64,000 bases of DNA from Coenobita brevimanus. Lineage: Eukaryota > Arthropoda > Malacostraca > Decapoda > Coenobitidae. Numbering within the stretch: position 1 is the first letter of the stretch; every line of letters starts with the position of its first letter. The DNA lies in contig CM064657.1 of NCBI GenBank assembly GCA_032717465.1, forward strand, positions 26,881,966-26,945,965, given 5' to 3'. Shown piece by piece: positions 27,481 through 41,510 of this stretch. The notes under the pieces were generated by a model, which worked only from the letters and a program-made list of their open reading frames with translations, made no database searches and was not told the DNA's origin. The translations under genes and the position numbers were made by a program.

Positions 27481-28080
27481 GAGAACAAGGGACTCTGTGA
27501 GGTTTTAGCAATCGATATGGATATGGAATCGTTAACTGTAAATTAAACCGAACCAGGAATGGTGACTACTACAGAACTGTGCACGACACTGAAGGGTGAA
27601 GTATTCATAGGTATGAAAAGGAAGATATGGAGGAAAATGTTAACTTTTTCAATACGTACTATGCGAGATTTCTCCTCTGTAAATAATTATGCCTAGCGGT
27701 GGCAAGAATGGAAAGGAAAAAGACGACGTAGTGAACGCGTTAATGATGACCGTATCTGACTACCTCATTAATAAAAATCTCTCTTAAGAAAAAAAACTCA
27801 CGTCTTGAGGTAAAGAGAATCAAACAAAAAGACACCACGGTACTTGATGGATTAATGGATTTTTTTTTTTATCAGTACCAGGCGTTTGTAATAAAGTGAA
27901 AAGTGAATCGGGTAGTATGGAAAAACAGAATCTAAAGTAATGGTAATGAAATGGTTACACGAAATTGTTTCAAACCTCGTCCCAAAACAGTCTAGTGTTG
28001 GAAAAAATAAAACAAAGATGACATGGTACTGAAGGATCAAGAGAAACAATGAAGACAAGGATTTTAGGGGGTGAATGACT
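27481..28080. other. Unique DNA with a possible small foldback
   Basis: 27642-27753 starts GTTAACTTTTTCAATACG and ends GGTGGCAAGAATGG...ACGACGTAGTGAACGCGTTAA, a plausible but weak TTAA-family copy. Nothing else is recognised. Confidence 0.35.
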
Positions 28081-29139
<1,059 letters not shown>

Positions 29140-29640
29140 GGGTGACGTAGTACAGCCGTCAGAGGTGGGGGTGGGGTGTTAGAGTGGGTGGAGTGGGTGT
29201 GGGGAACGGTGAAGTGTGGGCAATGGGTGAAAAAAAAAAGAGTACCGGTGTTAAGTGTGGCAGTGAGTGATGCAGAGTAGCTGGAGGTGAGTGTCGACAC
29301 AGTGGGTGTGGGATGTGTGAAAGAGTGGGTACTGGGAGGGAGTGATGGGGGTGAATAGCAGCCAGAAAGAGTGTGGGGAGTGACAGTGGCTAAGAGGTGG
29401 GAGTGTGGTGGAGCAGGAGTGGTGAGGGTGGTGGTGGCTGGATGACAGTAGAGGCCAGAGTGAGTGTGGGAAGTGGGAAAGAGTGGGCAAGGGGTGGGGA
29501 GTTTGATGGGGCGAAGGTGGGTATAAGTTACCCCCAGAGTGAGTATGGCGAGTGGCAAAGAGTGGGCAAGGGTTGGGGGTTTGGTATGGCAGTGAATGGA
29601 AGAGTTTAATTCACTAAGAGAGGACATCTATACGCGCATA
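29140..29640. repeat. Diverged minisatellite, unit about 79 bp
   Basis: AGAGTGAGTRTGG followed by AAAGAGTGGGCAAGGG and GGGTTTGRT begins at 29457 and again at 29536, a 79-base period. Weaker copies precede it. Because 79 is near a multiple of three, the minus strand stays open and gives a Thr/Pro/His/Ser-rich 208-codon ORF that is not a gene. Confidence 0.65.
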
Positions 29641-30760
29641 AAAGGTAGGATGACTAAAACAGCATCCAGACGGAGTGGAAGTGGGTAGAGGGTGTTGAGC
29701 TTGGTGTGGCAATGAGTAGTGGTAGAAATGAGTGGGGAGACGATAGGGTGGCTAAAATGGGTCAAATGAGGGAGAAAGCAGGGATGTGGCGGTGAATGCG
29801 GTAACTGAAGAGTATGGGCTACAGGCTGGATGAGGTGAATGAAGTAGTGGAGAGACTGAGGAGTGAGATGCTGAGCTGAGTGGGAATGTGTCGGACGGTA
29901 AAAGTGATCAGGAAGTGTAAGATGGAGTGACTGAGATGAGAGGGTGGCGAGGTGAATAAGCTAAAGAGGTGTGTGGATTAGGAAAATGGAATGGTTGAGT
30001 GGCCGAGGTGACTGACTGGGAATGAGTGGAACGGCCAGTGGATATGGAAGGAGATTGGTGAAGTGTGTGGTTTGGAGAGAGAAATGGGATGGCGGAATGT
30101 GTGAGATCAGTGAAAGGATGAGAAGCGTTGGTTGTTTGAAGAGGCGAGTAGAAAGGGCATGAGGGTTAGTAAGGTGAGCTGTGTGGGGTGGCAGGATGGA
30201 TGGGGTGACAGGATGAGTGAAACGAGTGGCGAAGAGGTGAGTAGGACTGGGGGAGGTGGTCGCTGAGATTAGGCAAATGGGGGAGGAGTTGCGTGAGTGG
30301 GGTGATAGGACGAGAGTTATTTGTGTGACGGAAAGGGAAGTCTGAGTGAGGTGGTGAGATCAGCAGAGAGACAGGACGAATGGGCCGACGGTACAGCACG
30401 GTGAGTGGTGGTGGCCAGATTGGCAATGACAAGATGAATGGAGTGAGCAAGATGGAAAGGGGGTGGTGAGTGAAGAACTTAAGTGACAGGATGAGATGGG
30501 TGGGTGAGATGACGGTAAGAATCCGAGGGCGACTGGGGATAACGGGAGGGGGTGAATGGGATGGAGTGGGATTGGGTGAGTGAGAAAGGGTGAGTGAAAA
30601 GGGATGAGTGCGACGAACGGCAAGGACGGGTGAGTGAAAAGGGATGAGTGGGACGAACGGCAAGGACGGGTGAGTGAGTGCGTGAGTGGGATGGTGGAGT
30701 GGGATGGAGTGAGTACGTTTATTAAATATTCCACCACAGCTGACACACCAACTAAGGCCT
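29641..30760. repeat. G-rich GATGAGTGG degenerate repeats
   Basis: Loose GGATGAGTGGGRTGA words repeat on the plus strand across 1.1 kb. A 273-codon minus-strand ORF (30166-30987) is its low-complexity translation. Confidence 0.65.
30588..30680. repeat. 40-bp tandem duplication
   Basis: A 40-base unit beginning GGGTGAGTGAAAAGGGATGA occurs at 30588-30627 and 30628-30667 with one base difference. A third copy is cut off after about 11 bases. Confidence 0.92.
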
Positions 30761-30779
30761 AGACGTGTGAAAGCTCGCA

Positions 30780-31173
30780 GTACTAATGGGAGGGAGGGGG
30801 ACGGGGAGGGAAAGTGGATGGATGGAGGGAGAGAGAGAGAGAGGTGAGAAAGGAAGAGAATAAGAGGGAGCGGGAGAGAAAGCGGAAAGGAAAAACTAGA
30901 AAGTGAAAGGAGGAATGAAGGGGGGAAGTCGGGAGAAAGATGGTGGAAAAAGAAGAGAAAATTGGAAGAAAGAATGATGAGAGACAAAAAAAAGAAAGGA
31001 ATTAAAGGGAAGTGTGAGATACAAGGGACAGAGATAGAAGTAGGAGAAGTAGGAGAAGAACATCATGTACAGGAAGGAAGGATGTGAATTAGGAAGAAGA
31101 GAGCTATGGGGAAGAACGGAAGCAATGCGTAAGAAGATAGGAAAAGAGGACACACAGAAGGAAAGAAAGAAGT

Positions 31174-31259
<86 letters not shown>

Positions 31260-31714
31260 GGCACAAGATAAGGAAGAGATAACAGGAATGACTGAGAAAA
31301 ACGGAGAGAAGAGGAAAGAGGAGAGGAAAAGGAAAGGGGTGAAGAAGAGGGAGAGGTGGTGGCCGGAGAGTTATATGGAGGAAAGGATAAGAGAGGGATA
31401 AATTGGCAATGAATGGAGAGTGGGATGGGAGGAGAGAGTAAACGTGAAAGCAAGAAAATAAGAACGGAACTAGAGAAAAGAAAGAGGAAGGAAGGACAAA
31501 AGGAAGGAAAGAAGGATGAATGAGTGGAAGGAAGGGAGGATGGAAGGAAAGGAAGGAAGGAAAGAAGGAAGGAAGGAAGGAAGGACGGAAGGAACTAAGA
31601 ATCCAAGGAAAGAAGAAACAAAGAGGGAACGCAAAACAAAAATGGGAACGTAAGGAAGAAATGAGAGGGAAGGAGGAAAGTAGATATAGGGGAGGTGAGA
31701 AAGAATTAAGGGAA
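30780..31714. repeat. GA-rich tract with (GA)n core
   Basis: Plus strand is strongly purine-biased. A pure (GA)n of about 78 bases lies at 31179-31256 and GGAAG tetramers at 31540-31590. ORFs here are compositional. Confidence 0.9.
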
Positions 31715-31958
31715 TGTAAGAAAGAAAAGATGTAAGTAAAGAAAGAAAAGATGTAAGTAAAGAAAGAAAAGATGTAAGTAAAGAAAGAAAAGATGTAAGT
31801 AAAGAAAGAAAAGATGTAAGTAAAGAAAGAAAAGATGTAAGTAAAGAAAGAAAAGATGTAAGTAAAGAAAGAAAAGATGTAAGTAAAAAAAGAAAAGATG
31901 TAAGTAAAGAAAGAAAAGATGTAAGTAAAGAAAGAAAAGATGTAAGTAAAGAAAGAAA
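31715..31958. repeat. 21-bp minisatellite, about 11 copies
   Basis: The unit GTAAGTAAAGAAAGAAAAGAT is repeated head to tail about ten times from 31732, with one A-for-G variant near 31887 and a 17-base end copy. A shortened copy precedes it at 31715. The period is a multiple of three, so the minus strand gives a heptad FSFFTYI array within a 321-codon chance ORF. Confidence 0.98.
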
Positions 31959-32064
31959 TTATAGAAAAGGACGAGGCTTGTATTGAGGGAGGGAAGAAGA
32001 AAAAGAGAAGATTAATAAGGAAGGACAATTACGAGGGGGAAAGTTGAGAGAGAGGAACAAGAAC

Positions 32065-32070
<6 letters not shown>
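31959..32070. other. A/G-rich spacer
   Basis: Purine-rich DNA between the minisatellite and the (AC)n, with no other feature. Confidence 0.6.

Positions 32071-32148
<78 letters not shown>
32071..32148. repeat. (AC)n microsatellite
   Basis: Pure AC run of about 78 bases. Confidence 0.98.
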
Positions 32149-32152
<4 letters not shown>

Positions 32153-32458
32153 AACACAAGTCCAATAAAAAGTACACATATAATAATGAACTAAAAGTAG
32201 TCTTAAAATTCAGAGTAACTCACATGACAGTCACTCTACTAAACAGGCCGGAATAACGGAAAGCAAAATATTAAAGGAAATGTGGGTCGATCCCTGGATG
32301 ACGATAATGTCAGGGATGAGGGAGAGATGGGCAGGGGGAAGGCTGGGGATGAGAGGGAGACGACAGATGCAAAGATGCATAATATGAATGATAAATTATT
32401 ATATATATATACTGTGTATATATATTTTTTTAAATAACAGAACAGAGGAAGGAAAAAC
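32149..32458. other. Unique AT-rich DNA
   Basis: No gene is recognised. A short TATATA run occurs at about 32399-32412. Confidence 0.5.
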
Positions 32459-33018
32459 AAATGAATAAAAAAAATAATCCATACACCAGATTACTGATGT
32501 CCTCTGTTCATAAAATATCTGTAACAGTTAGACTTGAACAGCTGTAGGTTGAAGTTTGGAGGGAAACATCTCTGGGGAAGCGACTTCCAAAGAGATGCAG
32601 TTCTGGGAATGAAAGAATTCTGATAGGCAGATGTTCTGCAATATGGTTGAGTGACATTCCAGTTATGAGCGCTACCAGATGCCCGTGTAGCACGGGGGAA
32701 GGCATGGAGAGGTGGCACCATGGACGTAACTTCGTCTGAGCACGTGCCATAAAAATATCTGTAAAATAATGCAAAGGAGGCAACATTCCTTTTTATTTGT
32801 AGGGGAGGTAGTTTATTTGTAATGGCAGGGTTGTTAATAATTCTAACAGCTTTGTTCTTAATTTTGTCTAGTTGTTTTAATGCAACCTCTCCACATGCAT
32901 TCCACAAGGGTGAGCAATATTCAAGCTGAGAGCGCACATGACTCTTATAAATTATAACTAACTGCTCGTCAGTGAAAAAGTTACGGGCTCTGTACAATAA
33001 CCCAAATGTATATATATA
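32459..33018 (-). pseudogene. CR1/jockey-like non-LTR RT C-terminal fragment
   Basis: The minus-strand ORF ends at TAA (32493-32491) and holds about 170 residues typical of the region following the RT catalytic core in CR1/jockey-type elements. Key blocks are IYKSHVRSQLEYCSPLWNAC, LDKIKNKAVRIINNPAI, LFYRYFYGTCSDEV, RTSAYQNSFIPRTASLWKSL and FNLQLFKSNCYRYF. The YxDD catalytic box and endonuclease are absent: the copy is 5'-truncated where it meets a (TG)n(AT)n(GA)n array. There is an A/T-rich 3' end just below 32490. The reading frame is intact, so the insertion is not very old, but it cannot make a working enzyme. Confidence 0.9.
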
Positions 33019-33024
33019 ATTCAA

Positions 33025-34760
<1,736 letters not shown>

Positions 34761-34987
34761 CATGGTATCAAGTTCAAAAGTACTAGGCAGAGGAGTCTTA
34801 GGAACCATCGGTTTATGTCCTTGCTGTGGTGTGGTGTGGTGTGGTAGGGTGATTTTTTTGAAGTGGTGAGAGAGGGTGGTATGGATTAGTGTAAAGTCGC
34901 CAAAATCTGTGTTAGTGAAAGCCTTCGAGTTCGAAAATATCTAGTCAGACAGGTGGACAGGGCCACACCTAGAGATGCTCCCACATC

Positions 34988-35021
<34 letters not shown>

Positions 35022-35789
35022 TAATAAGATACGGTAACACAGTAAGTAGTGAATAAGCCAAAAGAAAGTAATTCGGAAAAGCATAAGGAACACAGAAGGT
35101 AACATGAGTCAGGTTGAGACGAATGTCTAGTATATGTGAAAGACTGAAAAACTGTAGTTCGGCCCGTGCATAAGAGGAAGGGGAAGACATGGGAAAAGGA
35201 AGGCACTGAAACTGAAGTGAAAAAGTTGAAGGAAAGAGTAGGGGGGAAAGAGAGGCAAACACCAACACACTAAGCCTGCGAGATGCGTGGGTGAGTGACT
35301 GACATTTTTGAAGAGTGTGGGAAAGGACGCATAATTCAGTGAAGGGCTGGAAAGGTGTCAGGGTGTGGCGAATAGGACGACAGTACAATGACGAGAAACT
35401 TTTGAGCAAGTAAAACCTTTATTACTGAATTCTTCGTACCAGCAGTTCCCAAGAATGAGGAACAGCGACTCCTTCGTATGGGTTTTGTCAGATTATCGTA
35501 TTATAAATACAAGTGAAATGGTACACAGGAGTAAGGAGGAGAGAATTTGATACCACTGTTGGATCATTCATACGTACACCTTTCACATATATGGTTCCTC
35601 TTTCGCAGCCTGCATTTTAAGTAACAATCTCTAATGCTAACTGGCTGTACATAATTAAAGTCGCGTAAGGGCAGCAGAGGTGGCAGCGGAAATAATCTAC
35701 CACAATTATTCTGACCATGACAAATGACCACAACGTCGCCCGCTACATCTTGCAAGGAAGGGTAGTGGTCAATTGTAATGTTGTTATCA
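34761..35789. other. Mixed DNA with small simple repeats
   Basis: (GGTGT)n at about 34831-34844 and (AAT)n at 34988-35027. The rest shows no gene. Confidence 0.6.
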
Positions 35790-35987
35790 TTAATCCCTTC
35801 ACTCCCATGGCGTATTAATCTAGTTTAAACTTATTGTCTCCAGACGATTTTATTCATCTTTGAAATTATGTCCGGCTGAGAAATGATGAATGAAGGCTAT
35901 ATCTAACAACTACAATCAGAAGTCTCCGATACATATAAGTTAGGTGGAACAGACCAATACAACACATCAACTGACTGAGAGGGTTAA
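35790..35987. mobile_element. TTAA-ended foldback MITE, complete
   Basis: Bounded by TTAA on both sides (35790-35793 and 35984-35987), 198 bp. The left end is TTAATCCCTTCACTCCC and the right end CTGACTGAGAGGGTTAA. Inside are CTCCAGACGATTTTATTCAT and the family's central block AATGAAGGCTATATCTAAC. No ORF. This is one of the best-bounded copies. Confidence 0.75.
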
Positions 35988-36620
35988 TGACACTGCGAGC
36001 TGAATTGTTATTGAGAAAAAAGAAGAATCGTTCAGCATGGAAAAAAAAAAAAAAGATCGTGTCAAAAGATTCTGTGAAAAACATCAAAATTATAAAAAAA
36101 AATAGAGATAAGAATAAAGTGTTCCTTTATAAACGTAATAAAACTGTCAAATGACGAAACAGGTGCAAGTACAACCTAAGCTAACTCGCCGCTGAAACTA
36201 ACAGCTTCATATATTGATTCTGCAACAGACAGGCAAAAAGACAGCTGCTGGGCCACAACTACAAAAACAGGTCTTTGGGAAACAAAAATACAGTTTGTCC
36301 TTGTAAGTTGTTCCTGACTTTTTTTTTTTTTTCTGCAAAAGTCCTCAGCAAATTAATGAAAAATTTCGCTGTTACCTATAAAGCCGATTTGCCAGTTTCC
36401 ACCAGTTTACTGTATGACTGCACGTAAAATACTGTGGTATTTTCCAACACATTCTTTACTTATCAGTGAAGACTACCAGTACACGTTCTCGAAATCAATG
36501 CCAGCATTGCACAGCGGCTGAGAAGCGTGGCAAACAGGGGCTGATCGCAATATTTCCTGCAGTAATCGGATAAAGGCAAGACTGGGTGGCCTCCCGCCGG
36601 ATTTAACTTGGCCAAACTAA
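35988..36620. other. Unique AT-rich DNA
   Basis: Short A- and T-runs at about 36040 and 36320. No gene is recognised. Confidence 0.5.
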
Positions 36621-36810
36621 TTAGTGGACCGGCCTCGCCAGGACGCCATTGAGGCTATTCAGGTCCTCGCCCACAGGTTCCCGCAGACGCTCTTGCAGGT
36701 CCCCAGAATACCTGCTTTCAGGTCCCGCCCAACAGATTTTGAGGTCTCACCACAACGAATCTTCGCCTCCCCTCCCTTCACACTCGTACATATTGTCCCC
36801 AGCGTCAAGT
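36621..36810. repeat. Diverged CAGGTCC repeat in GC-rich segment
   Basis: The words CAGGTCCTCGCCCACAG, CAGGTCCCCAG, CAGGTCCCGCCCAACAG and a further GAGGTCTCACCACAACG recur at about 20-30-base spacing. Overlapping plus-strand ORFs have no domain. Confidence 0.45.
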
Positions 36811-36892
36811 TTTGGGGTCCTATCAGGTACTGTTTACAAATTATATGTGATTAATTTTATGTGTAAATTATACTGGATCCCAAACAAGCACA

Positions 36893-36896
<4 letters not shown>

Positions 36897-36957
<61 letters not shown>
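36897..36957. repeat. (AT)n microsatellite
   Basis: Pure AT run touching the 3' end of composite element copy A. Confidence 0.98.
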
Positions 36958-37580
<623 letters not shown>

Positions 37581-38427
37581 TTAATATGCTGGCTTCACAA
37601 GCCTTCTACGGATACTTTTTAAACATTAGCCTATATACGCATGTAACTCCCAAGTAAACATGATCAGTGATTCACAACTGACCAGCTCAATATCCTCAGA
37701 TGTTTAGTCCAGGTCCTACTGTGAAACCGGGACACATGGCAAACACACACTCAAGAATAAAAACCACTGGAACGTGCAGCTTTGCAATTGTGAGCACATT
37801 CATACATGATGTTTGAGGCCGATCCTATATGAAACTCTGCTGAATAAAATCTCCATACTTCTCAGGCTGACTTGTACGAGTAGAAACAGAATCCTGTTCT
37901 CTCTTATCTTACGAAAAATAATAATCGTGTCATTGCATTCTGATATGCTATCATCATCCCATAATAACTCCATCTTTCGGTGATTAGGAACTTTCTAACA
38001 AACTATCCTGACGCTTCAATACCTTTTCAGTAATGAGACAGACAGACAGGAATGAAAGCATAATGCCCTTCACCTTTGATGGCAGAGGTAATTATGACGA
38101 AAGAGATCAAGGATCCTAAACGATACCTATAAGCAGTCATGATAGCCAAAGGATCATAAGTGGTTTGATTTCACAATCACTTGAAACTGAAAAGTGTCGA
38201 TGACTAATAAAGTGTATTTCTATCTTGGTTTATCTTCACTGTTTAGAGATGAAACCAAAAACAGGTACACAAAATGTAAGTTTGAACTAACTTCCTGAGT
38301 GCGAGAATTGTAGAGTAAAATTAACTCCGGGAGAAACTGCACTTACATGTACAAGTTATTTCTTGGAATTATCATGAATGTAACCAGTCAACTAAAAAAG
38401 TAAGCACAGCTCTCAAATAAACTGGGG
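37581..38427. other. Unique DNA, nothing recognised
   Basis: AT-rich single-copy DNA. TGCTGAATAAAATCTCC at about 37841 may be a TTAA-family core relic. Confidence 0.45.
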
Positions 38428-38660
38428 TTGTATTCTCTTTCAGTTTTTCAAATATATATATTTTCCGCCACAAACGAAAGAGCGCCATCGCCCCAAGGCA
38501 GAAAACTCCCACTGATCCCGCAGCTCCGTCACAGTCTTTGTCGACCACCAGAGGAATGGTTTGTTCAAGCGCCCGAGGGGAAACTGGGTCAGAGGGCCTT
38601 AAGGGGCGCCGCCGCTATACACAAACCTTGTGCAAAGAATTCTTTACAAAGAAACTAGAC
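38428..38660 (+). other. GC-richer single-copy segment with 76-codon ORF
   Basis: The frame has balanced composition, with blocks such as APSPQGRKLPLIPQLRH and PPEEWFVQAPEGKLGQRA. It shows no known domain, no good splice sites were identified, and length is short. It could be a decayed exon or part of an untranslated region. Function is unknown. Confidence 0.2.
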
Positions 38661-38991
38661 ATGAATCCTTTATGAGTCCCCAGTAGATGCAGGGACGCAG
38701 AGAAAGGAATACAAAGGCAATCATACAACCACACAGCTTTGGGTCCTTGCGGGGATGTGTGAGCGGGATGGAGCACTCATAAGCTACAGACTAAATGGGA
38801 AGGGGAAATAGCTGTGTAAGTTAGGAGTGCGACAGAGAATATGTAGCTAAGGAAAAGAAAAATTATAGCATTGTTAGTCTTCTCAGCAAGATTGTTATAT
38901 GTGAGTGCTCTCGAAAATGATACAGGATATACTCTGCAAATGACAGTGTAGTGTATAATAAAAAAAAAATAAAAAAATCAGCGTACCTTGT
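38661..38991. other. Unique DNA, nothing recognised
   Basis: No supported feature. An A-rich run lies at about 38961-38977. Confidence 0.5.
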
Positions 38992-39198
38992 TTAAACACT
39001 TCAGTTCAATGACGTATATCCTTCTCATTCTTGCCACCTCCAGACGATTCTGTTCAGCTTAGGTAGAGATTTTTCAAGCTGCAGGCTAGACGTATGCCTC
39101 ATCAACCCCTGCACTACTACGATGTCTCCTAAGCCGAATAAAATCGACAACTGGTTGTAAGAATCGAAACTGATACGTTGTGGGATTGAAAGAAATTG
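38992..39198. mobile_element. TTAA-family foldback, near complete
   Basis: The left end TTAAACACTTCAGTTC leads to ATGACGTAT, TTCTTGCCACCTCCAGACG and ATTCTGTTCAGCTTAGG. The right arm reads CCTAAGCCGAATAAAATCG, GTAAGAATCG, ATACGTTGTGGGATTGAA. The arms pair over most of their length. The right TTAA has decayed. No ORF. Confidence 0.72.
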
Positions 39199-40320
39199 AA
39201 GTAACATTTCATACAAGCAGTAAAAATACAAAACATTACAGTAGAGTTCGACAACTTTGGTTTGAGAGAAGTATAGAGGCTAAATGTATGAGCGGATTAC
39301 TGCACAGGTATCAGTGACTGCTGACGTACAGAAGCTTGGTGCAGAAAAAAATAAGACATGGTATTATAGTATATCCATTGTCTGGGCCCAGACTTTTTTT
39401 TTTTTTTTTTGGTCAACTGGAGTAACATTAGATCATTACCAGGAGGTAATAAATATTATTGCTGAGCCAATGTTACTATTGGGAACAATGGTGGAGGTTA
39501 CTGAGAACAATGGAACGTTATGGCAAACCAGTATACAGGTAAAAATGGTAAATTCTGCATAGTTCTCAAAATGCTTTCAAAATTTTCGATTAATCTTTCA
39601 CTTCGCGAGGTCTTTCTTAAGCTGTTAAAAGTGCTTGATGGTAGCAAGAGTAAAACAGGACAGAAGGCATTGTATTTAATGAGTTTAACGGTGGTATGCA
39701 TTATAGACTTTAACAAAGCTAACGGTCAAGTTCCAAGTAACCAAATATATCACTATTTATACCGCCTGAATATCCACAACTAGCGGCAGTGCAAACAATT
39801 CGCTGAGGCACCATATATCAAACTTTCCAGTAACAAGAAACCAATCGTGCTGAGCACACCTACATTCAGCCATGCCATTACCACCTCCCGCACAATCTTC
39901 GCTCACCCTGGGCCCCCTAATCACAAAGATTACGTCTGGGCGAGTGACTCGCCTGAAGACGTCACAGGAGCGGGTGAACAGTTCCTCTGCCAGACATGGT
40001 TAATGAACATATATCCCTTCTGGATGTCAGTGTACTAACCTGTATTTCAGCTTAAGCCTACATTGCTCGCTCAGTTCTAAAAAAGCTAAAATGTAGTACG
40101 TGCAGTCACAAACCTTAGTTTCTCTACCCCCCCCCCCTCCCTTCCAATGGTGGAAGGGGTGAAAGACAAAGGGAAATAAGTCCAGTGAATGAATATTTGT
40201 GATTCAGAAGTGTGTCTGTATGTGTTCCCCCGGCCTTTCTACAACCTTGTCCGCCAGAAGGTTAACAAACTTGGAATGTCTGTCTGCCCGTCTGTTGAAG
40301 TATCAATATAATTCTATATC
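39199..40320. other. Unique DNA, nothing recognised
   Basis: Contains a T-run at 39395 and a C-run at 40129. The 39284-39562 and 39520-39783 frames show no recognisable domain. Confidence 0.5.
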
Positions 40321-40350
40321 TATATCTATATACCGTATATATATATATAT

Positions 40351-40522
40351 CCCATTGGATCCCGGGGGTGCTGGGCGAGGCATGGCACTGGGAGGGTGCC
40401 GCCCTCCGCCAATCGGCTCCTAGTCGCGAAGCTCACAGGTCCCTACCCGGGGGTTCCCTGCCTTATAAAGATTTGAAAGATCCCATTTCTGTCCAATATT
40501 CCGGACACTGGGTTCCAATGGG
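40351..40522. mobile_element. GC-rich foldback with 13-bp inverted ends
   Basis: Starts CCCATTGGATCCC and ends GGGTTCCAATGGG, complementary at 12 of 13 positions, and is flanked on both sides by AT-rich TATATA DNA. The inside is GC-rich and can form further stems (GGGAGGGTGCCGCCCTCC). It looks like a small MITE of 172 bp, though no clear target duplication could be defined. A minus-strand ORF (40420-40653) overlaps it without a recognised domain. Confidence 0.5.
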
Positions 40523-40942
40523 TTAAATATATATAAACTATCGGATTTTATGTCCGACTTCAGTGTGTCCGACTCTGGCCAATGGCGTCGGGGGCCTATC
40601 CCAAGGCCCAGTAGTCCTCCTACACACCTCACCACTTCGGCGCTAACATCCATCGTTCATACTGAATACATGCTAGGGTTGTTTCACACAGGACTAGTGT
40701 ACTGGTTTCAGCAGGATTATTTTTATGACATGTCGGCGGGTCTTCTGGTAGATCAGTAAAGTCTGCTTTTATGAGTTCAGTTCCTTAAACTGTTCTCTGC
40801 CCCAGCCGAGATTCGATCCTGGGTCCTTTATTGTATTATCACTCTCTTGCCTCTCCTTCCTCCCTCCTTACACTCCAAAAAGTGTAAACTACTGTATAAT
40901 GCGCAGCTAGAGTATAATTTTGTATAATAGCAAATACTTTTG
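40523..40942. other. Unique DNA next to the foldback
   Basis: The text TGTCCGACTTCAGTGTGTCCGAC near 40551 contains a short duplication. No gene is recognised. Confidence 0.4.
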
Positions 40943-41454
40943 CGGTAGGTGGGGGCGCTCACCATCCACTCACTCAATGTAGTGCTGCTCTCGGGTGTCT
41001 GCCCTGTCCTCTCCTCCAACCTTCTTTCCTTCCATCTTCTTCTGTCTTTCTTTCCTTCATTCTTTCCTCGTCTTTCTGCTGTGGGTGACTTTACACTCCC
41101 TCTTCTGTCTTTCATTCCTTCATTCTTTCCCCTTCCTTCTGCCCGTGGGTGACTCTACACTGAGTGACAAGCCAAATGGTTTTTTGAACACCAGGAAACC
41201 ATTTACTACGCTGGGTGGTGACCATTTAACCAAATTTTGGCGCCTGGTGGTTTAGTGGGTAATTATTGTGCTCCAATCGGACTGAGCCGGTGAAGGTTTA
41301 TATTCAAGGGGTGATTGGGGTTTGTTGCTCACGTAATGCCACTCAGGGATGAGTGAGGTTGGTCACTCTCATCTTGAATGTCGGGACCAACTGCCTGGCC
41401 CCGGGCTTCAGCGCTCCTCGTGCGGCAGCATAGGATTGGATGATGGATGGATGG
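40943..41454 (+). mobile_element. Composite tRNA-like element, copy B
   Basis: The most complete plus-strand copy: GGTAGGTGGGGGC, CACCATCCACTCACTC, TTCCTTCATTCTTTCC blocks with a GTGGGTGACT duplication, a palindrome around AACACCAGGAAACCATTT, the tRNA-like GCGCCTGGTGGTTTAGTGGG with a weak box B (GGTTTATATTC), the CACTCAGGGATGAGTG hairpin, and the end GGATTGGATGATGGATGG. TGGTTTAGTGG fits the Pol III box A consensus. The tRNA-like part is internal, not at the 5' end, which is unusual for a simple SINE. Confidence 0.8.
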
Positions 41455-41468
41455 CAAACACTTCTATC

Positions 41469-41470
<2 letters not shown>

Positions 41471-41509
<39 letters not shown>
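41471..41509. repeat. (TGTC)n(TC)n
   Basis: Short compound repeat just after the composite element. Confidence 0.93.

Positions 41510-41510
<1 letters not shown>

Noticed and set aside
30166..30987. 273-codon minus-strand ORF
   Set aside because: Pro/Ser/His/Leu-rich translation of G-rich degenerate repeats, with no motif of a known family.
31715..31958. CRISPR-like regular repeat
   Set aside because: Units are directly adjacent with no spacers, and the context is eukaryotic. The 23-bp and 26-bp arrays were rejected for the same reason.
31063..32028. 321-codon minus-strand ORF, the longest in the window
   Set aside because: It is built from the 21-bp minisatellite, (GGAA)n and (GA)n. It has no complex domain, only Phe/Ser/Leu low complexity.
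38428..38660. Possible exon
   Set aside because: Short, no flanking splice sites that I could trust and no known motif. It is kept only as a low-confidence segment and not called a gene.
40420..40653. 77-codon minus-strand ORF with balanced composition
   Set aside because: It overlaps the GC-rich foldback and TATATA DNA, so the apparent coding quality follows from the element's composition. No family is recognised.
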